From the NCBI GenBank assembly GCA_022574265.1, contig JACZSI010000082.1:1-7518 (forward strand): a DNA stretch of 7,518 bases. Direction: 5' to 3'. Position numbers and translations under genes: made by a program. The notes under the pieces were generated by a model that ran no database searches, was not told where the DNA came from, and saw only the letters and a program-made list of their open reading frames with translations. The DNA is from Chloroflexota bacterium (GTDB lineage Bacteria > Chloroflexota > Dehalococcoidia > Lucifugimonadales > Australimonadaceae). This document shows, piece after piece, positions 1-5,616 of this stretch (the first letter of the stretch is position 1; each line of letters begins with the position of its first letter).

Positions 1-1
1 G

Positions 2-178
2 TTGTCGCTGGCGCCGGTCGCTCTCATCACTCCGCTGATGCGGACGGGCGCCGTCTTCACCCTCGGACTTTCGTGGGCGATCAACCGGCACCTCGAGAAG
101 ATCACGTGGCGGGTCGTGGCCGGCATCCTCGTCTCGGTGGCCGGCGCCGTCGTGCTCATCATCGCGCGCGAGACGTAG
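2..178 (+). CDS. C-terminal end of a membrane transporter, probably EamA/DMT family (partial)
   Basis: An open frame enters from the left edge and ends at TAG 176-178, giving the last 58 residues of a protein. They contain two hydrophobic stretches: one near the edge (L-A-P-V-A-L-I-T-P-L), and a final glycine-rich helix (V-V-A-G-I-L-V-S-V-A-G-A-V-V-L-I-I) that ends in a short polar tail A-R-E-T. A last transmembrane helix with the G-x-x-L-x-x-x-G-x pattern and a charged tail is typical of EamA/DMT (drug/metabolite) transporters, which have ten helices in two repeats. The family call rests only on this tail. The substrate cannot be inferred. The gene converges on the nucleotidyltransferase gene, with 13 bases between the two stop codons. 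Confidence 0.7.
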   Translation: MSLAPVALITPLMRTGAVFTLGLSWAINRHLEKITWRVVAGILVSVAGAVVLIIARET

Positions 179-191
179 GCCCGCCGGCCCG

Positions 192-812
192 TCACCCCCC
201 GGCCAGCTTCAGCGCCGCCTCGTACTCCTCGTGCGTGTTGAGGTTCGTCAGCGTCAGCGGGTCGTCGACCGGCACCAGCAGCCGCCCCTCGCCGAAGTCG
301 CGCATGACCTGGCGCAGTCCCTCGGTCTGCTCGCTGACTTTGAGTAGCGCTGGCAGCAGCTCGCGCGCGAACAGCGGCGGGTGCCCCGGCCGTCCCTCGA
401 GCGACGGCACCGCGATCCGCGGCCGCTCGCGCTCGAACGCCTCGCGCAGCGTGCGCAGCATGCCGGCCGAGCGCGGCTGGTCGACGCTCGCGATCAGCAC
501 ACCGTCGACGGCGGCTTCGATGAGGCGCAGCACGCCGAGGACGATCGACGTCGTGCGCCCCTGCTCGTAGCGAGCGTTGACGGCCTGCTCGAGCGGGATG
601 TGTGACGGGAGAGCGGCGGCGACGCGCTCCGCGTCATGGCCGAGCACGACCACCAGCGGCCCGTAGCCGGCCTCGTGGAGCGCCGACACCTGGTGGGCGA
701 TCAGCGGTTGCCCGCCCCACGGTAGCAGCGCTTTGGGCTCGCCCATGCGCGTCGAGGAGCCGGCGGCGAGGAGGACGGCGGCAACGCGCGGCTTCTCGGT
801 CTCTTCGGCCAT
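192..812 (-). CDS. mocA: MobA/MocA-type nucleotidyltransferase, probable molybdenum cofactor cytidylyltransferase
   Basis: This 206-residue protein is a single-domain GT-A-like nucleotidyltransferase. Residues 13-31 hold the NTP-binding signature (L-L-A-A-G-S-S-T-R-M-G then P-K-A-L-L-P), and D-Q-P at 111-113 fits the metal-binding aspartate site. G-R-P-G-H-P at 140-145 is the MocA-type substrate loop, and N-L-N-T at 190-193 is the usual C-terminal signature. MocA transfers CMP from CTP to molybdopterin, making the dinucleotide cofactor used by xanthine/CO dehydrogenase-type enzymes in the cytoplasm. MobA (GMP transfer) and other sugar nucleotidyltransferases share the fold, but xdhC on the same strand favours MocA. 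The ATG at 812 is preceded by a good Shine-Dalgarno sequence, GGAGGGAG, two bases upstream. The length is normal. A 230-base gap separates it from the hydrolase gene upstream, so it may have its own promoter; a TACCCT box about 40 bases before the ATG is only a weak candidate. Confidence 0.9.
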   Translation of the reverse strand: MAEETEKPRVAAVLLAAGSSTRMGEPKALLPWGGQPLIAHQVSALHEAGYGPLVVVLGHDAERVAAALPSHIPLEQAVNARYEQGRTTSIVLGVLRLIEAAVDGVLIASVDQPRSAGMLRTLREAFERERPRIAVPSLEGRPGHPPLFARELLPALLKVSEQTEGLRQVMRDFGEGRLLVPVDDPLTLTNLNTHEEYEAALKLAGG

Positions 813-920
813 CGCTCCCTCCGGTCCGTTGCAGCGAAACGGCTCAAGGCACAGGGTACCGCGTCCCGGCTATCGGGGCGGGGTCCTCGAGCCCGAGCGG
901 GGCCTGAGAACGCTCATGCA

Positions 921-945
921 CGAGATAACGCTGGTCGCTATCCCG
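921..945 (-). other. RNA hairpin in the gap between the hydrolase and mocA genes
   Basis: Read on the minus strand, 945-936 pairs with 930-921 as an uninterrupted 10-bp stem closing a 5-base loop (ACCAG). Two of the pairs are G-U. The same bases on the plus strand would give A-C mismatches, so the structure is intact only in leftward transcripts. It lies about 100 bases past the hydrolase stop codon and about 110 bases before the mocA start. No U-run follows, so it is not a standard intrinsic terminator. It might be a 3'-end stabiliser, a leader element of mocA, or chance. The rest of the 230-base gap (813-1042) shows no convincing gene. Confidence 0.3.
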
Positions 946-975
946 ATATCGGAGCCAGTGGGCGAGAGGATGCCC

Positions 976-1010
976 CTTCGACAGCTCGTGGTCACCAAGC
1001 TGCTGTGAAG
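976..1010. repeat. Degenerate palindromic element resembling a dispersed intergenic repeat
   Basis: The arms are CTTC 976-979 with GAAG 1007-1010 and CAGCT 982-986 with AGCTG 998-1002. A further small palindrome, TGGTCACCA, sits in the loop. The left side on the minus strand, GAGCTGTCGAAGGGG, differs by about one missing base from the widely dispersed bacterial intergenic palindrome that reads GAGCTTGTCGAAGGG. That link is from memory and unchecked. It lies just past the hydrolase gene, where such repeats commonly sit. There is no U-tract on either side. Confidence 0.3.
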
Positions 1011-1042
1011 CGACACGGCGCCGTATCGGTGCTACTCCCCGG

Positions 1043-2491
1043 TTATTCTGTTTGCCCTGGGAAGAGGTGCTCACGGATCACGGGGCGGATGAGTCGGGCG
1101 ACCAACTCGCTGCCGGCTGCCGTGTAATGGCGGACGTCATACATATACCGACCACCTTCTGGACCGCTGAGGAATGCATCAGCGGCACTGGCGAGGTCGA
1201 ATGTGGCGGCGCCTGCCGCCCGAGCAGCCTCGAGGTAAATACGGTTGAGCTCGTTCGCAAATGCGTAAGAGTCCTCCATGGACAGCCGACCATTTCCACA
1301 GCGAATGAGTTGCCTAAAATCTGGCGCGAAGCTGTCCGCCGGCGCTCCGTAGCTGTGAGACTCAGACATCACCAAGAGCCTCGCTCCAGAGTTTGCGACG
1401 AGGTCCGCGAACTCTCGCATGTTCGCCGTCTCATCGTCCGCATATTCACTCCAGTCGTTCTCTCGAGACGCGCAGTCCTCCAACTTGACGCGCCTCTGGG
1501 AATTCGCGTTATCGTGCCCGAGCGTGTAAACGTCGACTACCGTCGTCGGCGAGAATCTGCCTGGGGAAACGCCGATGGAGAAATTGTTGTAGAGGAGACG
1601 GTCGATGGTCTCCCTGAATCTCACCGCTGAATCGATGAGGCTGGAGCGGCGCCGCAGTGAAGCGAAAAAGCGATTATCTACCTGCCTCCCACGGTCGACG
1701 TACCACGCCCGAAGGGCGTCACGATATCCTTCCAATCGGAGCGTACGTCCGTAGGACCTAAGACTTTGGACCCAGGCGAAATCATTCGCCGCCGTCACTA
1801 ACACAACGAGGTCGTATTGGCGTCCCAGAGTTTCGGTGAAATGGATGTAATTGAAGTACATATCGAGAATGTTCGCCCCGGAAGCGCCTCCGTTGAACGT
1901 GGCTATGCGATCGGGCTCGTTCAGCAAAGCAACCCATCGCTGACCCTCTGGCACGTAGAGCGCCTCCGTGCTGCTTCCTCCCAGGAAGAGCACCCTGCGC
2001 TCCGCGTCCCCGGAGGGCACGGGCTCAATGAACTGGTCGCCGTTCGTCCGTAAGCGGATCGTGTCGGCACCCGCGTAAAGGCCTTCGATGTCCCAGGTGA
2101 TATCAGAATGGGGCTCGAACGCTCGGAGTGGGTGGTCAAGGCTGCGCCCGATGAGCTCCTCGAAGTACGGTCCGGGTGGCGAATAGATCCTGGCACCCGC
2201 CTCCCCTGCCACCAGCGCGAATAGCACTCCAGCCACTACGAGGGCTAGCTCTGCTCTCCCCGGCGGCCGGATGCGATCTCGCTTCCAAATGAGTAGAGCC
2301 CCGGCCCCGATGGTGATGAGCTCGAAGAGCGCAATCATCCCCAGAAAGGTGGGGGACTCGATGGTTCCGTCGGGGGCCAGCAGCGCCCCGAGCGTCCATC
2401 TGTTCGCCGCCAGCCCAGCGACGATAGAGAGAGCACCAAGTCGCACCTGGGCGCTAGACCGCAACATTCTTCCCAATTGGGCGAAGCTCAA
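1043..2491 (-). CDS. Membrane-anchored SGNH/GDSL-type hydrolase
   Basis: The 482-residue protein has three predicted transmembrane helices (about 18-39, 49-69 and 80-99). Arg/Lys-rich flanks at 8-17 and 70-75 place the N-terminus inside and the large C-terminal domain outside the membrane. That domain carries the SGNH blocks: F-L-G-G-S-S-T at 169-175 (nucleophile probably S173), N-G-G-A-S-G at 200-205 (oxyanion glycine), T-A-A-N-D at 233-237 (N236), and D-V-R-H at 452-455 (catalytic Asp and His). The full catalytic set supports an active esterase or acyl/acetyl hydrolase acting on an extracytoplasmic substrate, perhaps a glycan; the substrate is unknown. The start is uncertain. TTG at 2491 has no clear Shine-Dalgarno, and ATG at 2467 (Met9) is the alternative. 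It lies 36 bases after xdhC, in the same frame. Base composition is lower than its neighbours: 35 G/C in the 60 bases from 1141, against 44 in the 60 from 3061. This suggests acquisition. Confidence 0.82.
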   Translation of the reverse strand: MSFAQLGRMLRSSAQVRLGALSIVAGLAANRWTLGALLAPDGTIESPTFLGMIALFELITIGAGALLIWKRDRIRPPGRAELALVVAGVLFALVAGEAGARIYSPPGPYFEELIGRSLDHPLRAFEPHSDITWDIEGLYAGADTIRLRTNGDQFIEPVPSGDAERRVLFLGGSSTEALYVPEGQRWVALLNEPDRIATFNGGASGANILDMYFNYIHFTETLGRQYDLVVLVTAANDFAWVQSLRSYGRTLRLEGYRDALRAWYVDRGRQVDNRFFASLRRRSSLIDSAVRFRETIDRLLYNNFSIGVSPGRFSPTTVVDVYTLGHDNANSQRRVKLEDCASRENDWSEYADDETANMREFADLVANSGARLLVMSESHSYGAPADSFAPDFRQLIRCGNGRLSMEDSYAFANELNRIYLEAARAAGAATFDLASAADAFLSGPEGGRYMYDVRHYTAAGSELVARLIRPVIREHLFPGQTE

Positions 2492-2527
2492 AGGGCAGCC
2501 GGTGGAAAGACCAGGATGTGTCGCGGC

Positions 2528-3649
2528 TCAGCGCGCCGCGGCCCCGCGCAGCTTCTTCGAGATGCGCTCGACCTGCGCGTCCTCGATCTTCATCGTCCCG
2601 CCGTCGTGGCCGTACCAGAACGCCACGATCTCCGACGTGATGCTGAGCGCGATCTCCTCGGGCGTCCGGCCGCCCAGGTCGAGGCCGACGGGCGAGTGCA
2701 CGGCCTTGAGCCGCTCGGGCGAGATGCCGCGCTTGAGCAGCGCCTCGTAGATCAGGATCGTCTTGCGCTTGCTGCCGAGCAGACCAACGTAGGCCGCGTC
2801 GGTGCGGACCGCCGCCTCCAGCGCCGAGTCGTCGAAGTTGTGGCCGCGGGTGCCCACGACGATGGCCGTGTTCCGGTTGATCGGGAACGCGTCGAGCCCC
2901 TTGTCGTAGGGCGCGACGCTCACCGCCTCCGCCATCCCGAAGCGCTCCTCGTTGGCGAACTCCGGCCGGTCGTCGGTCACCATGACGCGGAAGCCCAAGA
3001 TCTCCGCGATCTTCGCGACCTGGAGGTTGACGTGCCCGCCGCCGATCAGCACGAGCAGCATGGGGGAGGTGTAGCCGGCCACGAAGACCTCGTCGCCGCC
3101 GGCCGTCTCGATGCGCTCGCTCTTGCCCATGTGCATCACGGCGTTGGCGGCCGCCGTCGCCTCGGCATCCAGCGCCGCGGTGCCGAGCGAGCCGTCCGTC
3201 GAGCCGTCGGCGCGCGCGACCAGCCGGTTGCCCGCGCGGCCGTTCTTGCTCGTGACGACGGTCGCCACGGCCAGCGGCGGCCCGCCCCGGTACGCCTCGG
3301 CGATCTCGTCGGCCAGCGGCGAGAAGGACTCGGGTCCGAGCACCGGCTCGATGTAGAAGAACATCGAGCCGCCGCAGACGAGCCCGTCTTGGGCAGCGAT
3401 CTCCTCGTTGAGGTAGTAGTCCTTGTAGGAGGGCGCTTCCCGCTCCCGCAGCGCCTCTTTGGCGGCGGCCCAGATGTCGCCTTCGACGCACCCGCCGCCG
3501 AGCGTGCCGACCGTCGAGCCGTCGGCGCGCACCAGCAGCGTCGCGCCCGGCTTCTGGGGCGTGGAGCCGCGCGTGTGGACGACCGTCGCGAGCACGAACT
3601 CCTCGCGCTTGGCGGCGAGCGCCGCCGCTTCGTCGTAGACCGCTTTCAT
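2528..3649 (-). CDS. xdhC: XdhC/CoxI family molybdoenzyme maturation protein
   Basis: The 373-residue protein has the two-domain XdhC layout. The N-terminal XdhC/CoxI domain carries R-G-S-T-P-Q-K-P-G at 27-35, G-G-G-C-V-E-G-D at 51-58 with its conserved cysteine C54, and V-C-G-G at 91-94. The C-terminal Rossmann domain opens with L-I-G-G-G-H-V at 201-207. It ends with the family signatures Y-V-G-L-L-G-S-K-R-K at 287-296 and S-P-V-G-L-D-L-G-G-R-T-P-E-E-I at 319-333. XdhC-type proteins bind the molybdenum cofactor, promote its sulfuration and insert it into xanthine dehydrogenase-like enzymes. The partner enzyme is not in this window. The downstream MocA-like enzyme would make the cytosine dinucleotide form of the same cofactor, so the pair makes functional sense. 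The start is ATG 3649; only a weak GGGGCGG precedes it, and an extended -10 box three bases beyond suggests an almost leaderless mRNA. Confidence 0.95.
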   Translation of the reverse strand: MKAVYDEAAALAAKREEFVLATVVHTRGSTPQKPGATLLVRADGSTVGTLGGGCVEGDIWAAAKEALREREAPSYKDYYLNEEIAAQDGLVCGGSMFFYIEPVLGPESFSPLADEIAEAYRGGPPLAVATVVTSKNGRAGNRLVARADGSTDGSLGTAALDAEATAAANAVMHMGKSERIETAGGDEVFVAGYTSPMLLVLIGGGHVNLQVAKIAEILGFRVMVTDDRPEFANEERFGMAEAVSVAPYDKGLDAFPINRNTAIVVGTRGHNFDDSALEAAVRTDAAYVGLLGSKRKTILIYEALLKRGISPERLKAVHSPVGLDLGGRTPEEIALSITSEIVAFWYGHDGGTMKIEDAQVERISKKLRGAAAR

Positions 3650-3658
3650 ATCCGCCCC

Positions 3659-3667
3659 ATTCTACCA
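3659..3667 (-). promoter_or_regulatory. Candidate extended -10 promoter of xdhC
   Basis: The minus strand reads TGGTAGAAT from 3667 to 3659, matching the extended -10 pattern TG-n-TAnnnT. Normal spacing puts the transcription start at about 3652, three bases before the xdhC ATG. No convincing -35 is visible. It faces away from the thrS leader promoter 10 bases to the right. Confidence 0.5.
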
Positions 3668-3677
3668 AACGCGCCCA

Positions 3678-3686
3678 TGATAGAAT
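3678..3686 (+). promoter_or_regulatory. Candidate extended -10 promoter of the thrS leader transcript
   Basis: The plus strand reads TGATAGAAT, a match to TG-n-TAnnnT. No good -35 lies 15-18 bases upstream, which an extended -10 can compensate for. With the last T at -7, the start of transcription falls at 3693, the A of the leader-peptide ATG. That explains the absence of a Shine-Dalgarno sequence. The box forms an 8-of-9 inverted repeat with the xdhC box across a 10-base spacer. Confidence 0.6.
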
Positions 3687-3692
3687 CCCCGC

Positions 3693-3746
3693 ATGCAGCG
3701 GCTCGCGACCACGACGGCGACTACGACGACGGCCCCACCGGGCTGA
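3693..3746 (+). CDS. Threonine-rich leader peptide of thrS (attenuation sensor)
   Basis: This short ORF encodes 17 residues, M-Q-R-L-A-T-T-T-A-T-T-T-T-A-P-P-G, ending at TGA 3744-3746. Seven residues are threonine (codons 6-8 and 10-13: ACG five times, ACC once, ACT once), and they are clustered immediately upstream of a terminator and the threonyl-tRNA synthetase gene. The expected role is as a cis-acting sensor. When charged tRNA-Thr is scarce, the ribosome stalls at the Thr codons between 3708 and 3731. When it is plentiful, the ribosome reaches the stop codon and covers the antiterminator arm that begins there. There is no Shine-Dalgarno sequence, but the predicted transcription start is the A of this ATG, so translation is probably leaderless. 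A competing 29-codon reading in another frame (3677-3766) would be Asp-rich and starts upstream of the predicted +1, so it is less likely. Confidence 0.8.
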   Translation: MQRLATTTATTTTAPPG

Positions 3747-3781
3747 GGCGCTCGCTCGTCGCTTGAGCAAGGGCGCCTCGG
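3743..3781 (+). promoter_or_regulatory. Antiterminator hairpin of the thrS attenuator
   Basis: Bases 3743-3753 (CTGAGGCGCTC) pair without interruption with 3771-3781 (GGGCGCCTCGG), giving 11 pairs of which two are G-U. The stem continues as GCTC 3754-3757 with GAGC 3765-3768, across a two-base AA bulge at 3769-3770, closing a 7-base loop. It uses seven of the nine bases of the terminator's 5' arm plus the terminator loop, so the two structures exclude each other. Its 5' arm includes the leader stop codon, so a terminating ribosome would mask it, while one stalled on Thr codons would leave it free. A smaller hairpin, 3730-3735 with 3740-3745, could form inside the leader ORF and act as a pause or protector element. 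Confidence 0.78.
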
Positions 3782-3793
3782 GCGCCCTTTTTT
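3769..3793 (+). terminator. Intrinsic terminator (attenuator) upstream of thrS
   Basis: A perfect 9-bp stem, AAGGGCGCC 3769-3777 with GGCGCCCTT 3781-3789, closes a 3-base loop (TCG). Six T residues run from 3788 to 3793. It lies 23 bases after the leader stop codon and 48 bases before the thrS ATG, and is oriented to stop rightward transcription before thrS. No other rightward gene ends here, so its natural role is premature termination of the thrS transcript. Confidence 0.92.
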
Positions 3794-3841
3794 CGTTGCC
3801 CGCCGTTGACGTAGTATCTCGCAGACAGAGAGAGGGGACCC

Positions 3842-5596
3842 ATGCCCGTCAAGCAGAAGACCGACGAGGAGCTGCGGATCGACGACCAGCGCCACCGCAT
3901 CCGCCACTCCGCCGCACACATCATGGCCGAGGCCGTCCTCAAGCTCTTCCCCGAGGCCAAGTTCGCCATCGGCCCGGCTATCGAGGACGGCTTCTACTAC
4001 GACTTCGCCGTCGAGCGGCCGTTCACGCCCGAGGACCTCGCCACGATCGAGGACGCGATGCGCGAGACCATCGCCGCCGACGTGGCGTTCGAGACGGCCG
4101 AGCTCTCCCGCGGCGAGTCGCAGGAGCTGTTCGCGGAGCAGCCGTTCAAGCTCGAGATCATCGGCGGCATCCCCGATGACGAGGCCATCAGCACGTACAC
4201 CCACGAGGGCTTCGTGGACCTGTGCCGCGGCCCGCACGTCGCCTCGACCGCCGAAGTCGCCGCCTTCAAGCTCGTGAGCATCGCGGGCGCGTACTGGCGC
4301 GGCGATGAGCGCAACCAGATGCTCCAGCGCATCTACGGCACCGCCTGGGAGTCCCAAGAGGCCCTCGAGGAGCACCTGCGCCGTCTCGAAGAGGCCGAGA
4401 AGCGCGACCACCGCAGGCTGGGGCGCGAGCTCGACCTCTTCTCGACGTCCGACCAGGTCGGCCCGGGCCTCATCATCTGGCACCCGAAGGGCGCGCGCAT
4501 CCGATCGATCATGGAACGGTTCTGGCTCGACGAGCACCTGAAACGCGGCTACGAGCTCGTCTACTCGCCGCACATCGGCAAGGCGACGCTCTGGGAGACC
4601 TCCGGCCACCTCGAGTTCTTCCGCGAGAGCATGTACGACCCGATGGACGTGGACGGGCAGGAGTACTTCGCCAAGCCGATGAACTGCCCCTTCCACATCC
4701 AGGTCTACACCTCGACGACGCGCTCCTACCGCGACCTGCCCATCCGGCTCACCGAGATGGGCACGGTCTACCGCTACGAGCGCGGCGGCGTGCTGCACGG
4801 CCTGATGCGCGTCCGCGGCTTCACGCAGGACGACGCGCACATCTTCTGCCGCCCCGACCAGGTCGAGGACGAGATCGTCGGCGTCGTCGAGTTCGCCTTC
4901 GACCTGCTGCGCACCTTCGGGTTCGACGAGTTCGACGTCTACCTGGCGACGAAGCCCGAGAAGGCGGTCGGCGCCGACGCGGACTGGGAGCACGCCACCG
5001 CGTCGCTGCGCAACGCCCTCGATAGGGTCGGCGTGGATTATGAGGTCGACGAGGGCGGCGGCGCCTTCTACGGCCCCAAGCTCGACATCAAGATACGCGA
5101 CGCCATCGGCCGATCGTGGCAGTGCACGACGGTCCAGTTCGACTTCAACCTGCCGGAGCGGTTCGACATGAAGTACGACGGGGCCGACGGCGCCGAGCAC
5201 CGGCCGTACATGGTGCACCGCGCGCTGTTCGGGTCGCTCGAGCGCTTCTTCGGCGTGCTCATCGAGCACTACGGCGGCGCGTTCCCGACGTGGCTGGCGC
5301 CGGTGCAGGCGGAGGTCATCCCCATCGCCGACCGCCACATCCCCTACGCCGAGGAGGTGCGCGACCAGCTCGTGGCCGCGGGCCTGCGCGTCCACGTGGA
5401 CGCCCGCAACGAGCGGATGAACGCGAAGATACGCGACGCGCAGCTCCAGAAGGTCCCCTACATGCTGGTGGTCGGCGACCGCGAGGCCGAAGCGAACGGC
5501 GTCGCCGTGCGCCTGCGCTCCGGCGAGGACCTCGGCACGCTGCCCGTCGCCGACGTCCTCGCACGGATCCAGGCGGAGGTGAGTGCTCGCACTTGA
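3842..5596 (+). CDS. thrS: Threonyl-tRNA synthetase, short form without TGS domain
   Basis: The cytoplasmic enzyme charges tRNA-Thr with threonine using ATP. At 584 residues it is shorter than the ~640-residue E. coli type because the N-terminal TGS (N1) domain is missing. The chain starts directly in the editing domain, with H22-x3-H26 and C128-x3-H132, the residues that remove mischarged serine. The class II catalytic core follows: zinc ligands C282, H333 and H459, motif 2 Y-R-Y-E at 310-313 with R-V-R-G-F-T-Q-D-D at 323-331, the loop G-G-G-A-F-Y-G-P-K-L-D at 405-415, and motif 3 around H-R-A-L-F-G-S-L-E-R-F at 459-469. The anticodon-binding domain spans about 487-584. ATG 3842 is chosen because GAGGGG lies four bases before it and the homology starts just downstream. 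Expression is probably governed by the Thr-codon attenuator in its leader. The stop lies 20 bases before the HEPN-like gene. Confidence 0.98.
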   Translation: MPVKQKTDEELRIDDQRHRIRHSAAHIMAEAVLKLFPEAKFAIGPAIEDGFYYDFAVERPFTPEDLATIEDAMRETIAADVAFETAELSRGESQELFAEQPFKLEIIGGIPDDEAISTYTHEGFVDLCRGPHVASTAEVAAFKLVSIAGAYWRGDERNQMLQRIYGTAWESQEALEEHLRRLEEAEKRDHRRLGRELDLFSTSDQVGPGLIIWHPKGARIRSIMERFWLDEHLKRGYELVYSPHIGKATLWETSGHLEFFRESMYDPMDVDGQEYFAKPMNCPFHIQVYTSTTRSYRDLPIRLTEMGTVYRYERGGVLHGLMRVRGFTQDDAHIFCRPDQVEDEIVGVVEFAFDLLRTFGFDEFDVYLATKPEKAVGADADWEHATASLRNALDRVGVDYEVDEGGGAFYGPKLDIKIRDAIGRSWQCTTVQFDFNLPERFDMKYDGADGAEHRPYMVHRALFGSLERFFGVLIEHYGGAFPTWLAPVQAEVIPIADRHIPYAEEVRDQLVAAGLRVHVDARNERMNAKIRDAQLQKVPYMLVVGDREAEANGVAVRLRSGEDLGTLPVADVLARIQAEVSART

Positions 5597-5616
5597 CCCA
5601 AGAAGAGGGGAGGGAT

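Noticed and set aside
943..952. The 10-base perfect palindrome CCGATATCGG as an operator
   Set aside because: It is short, isolated and partly inside the larger hairpin; no second copy was seen near another start, so it is most likely chance.
844..1074. A 76-codon minus-strand ORF between the hydrolase and mocA genes
   Set aside because: It overlaps the end of the hydrolase gene, has no ribosome binding site that I can see, and its Arg/Pro/Gly-rich composition is what out-of-frame high-GC sequence gives. The degenerate repeat and the hairpin also lie inside it.
3677..3766. A 29-codon Asp-rich reading of the thrS leader in another frame
   Set aside because: Its ATG overlaps the predicted -10 box and lies upstream of the predicted transcription start, and Asp codons make no sense before thrS. 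The Thr frame at 3693 fits the gene, the start site and the antiterminator position.
3796..3823. A second promoter downstream of the attenuator (TAGTAT at 3812-3817 with TTGCCC at 3796)
   Set aside because: The -35 match is poor and the spacing short. It remains possible, and if real it would partly bypass the attenuator.
3693..3841. T-box riboswitch upstream of thrS
   Set aside because: The leader is only about 150 bases, and I see no T-box sequence or specifier stem; the terminator's competitor begins at a leader-peptide stop codon, which indicates ribosome-based attenuation.
3662..5395. A very long open frame antisense to thrS, and similar long frames opposite or across xdhC, thrS and gpsA
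   Set aside because: These are by-products of high-GC codon use. They lack recognisable domains and are rich in Arg, Ala, Gly and Val, while the opposing frames encode clear conserved enzymes.
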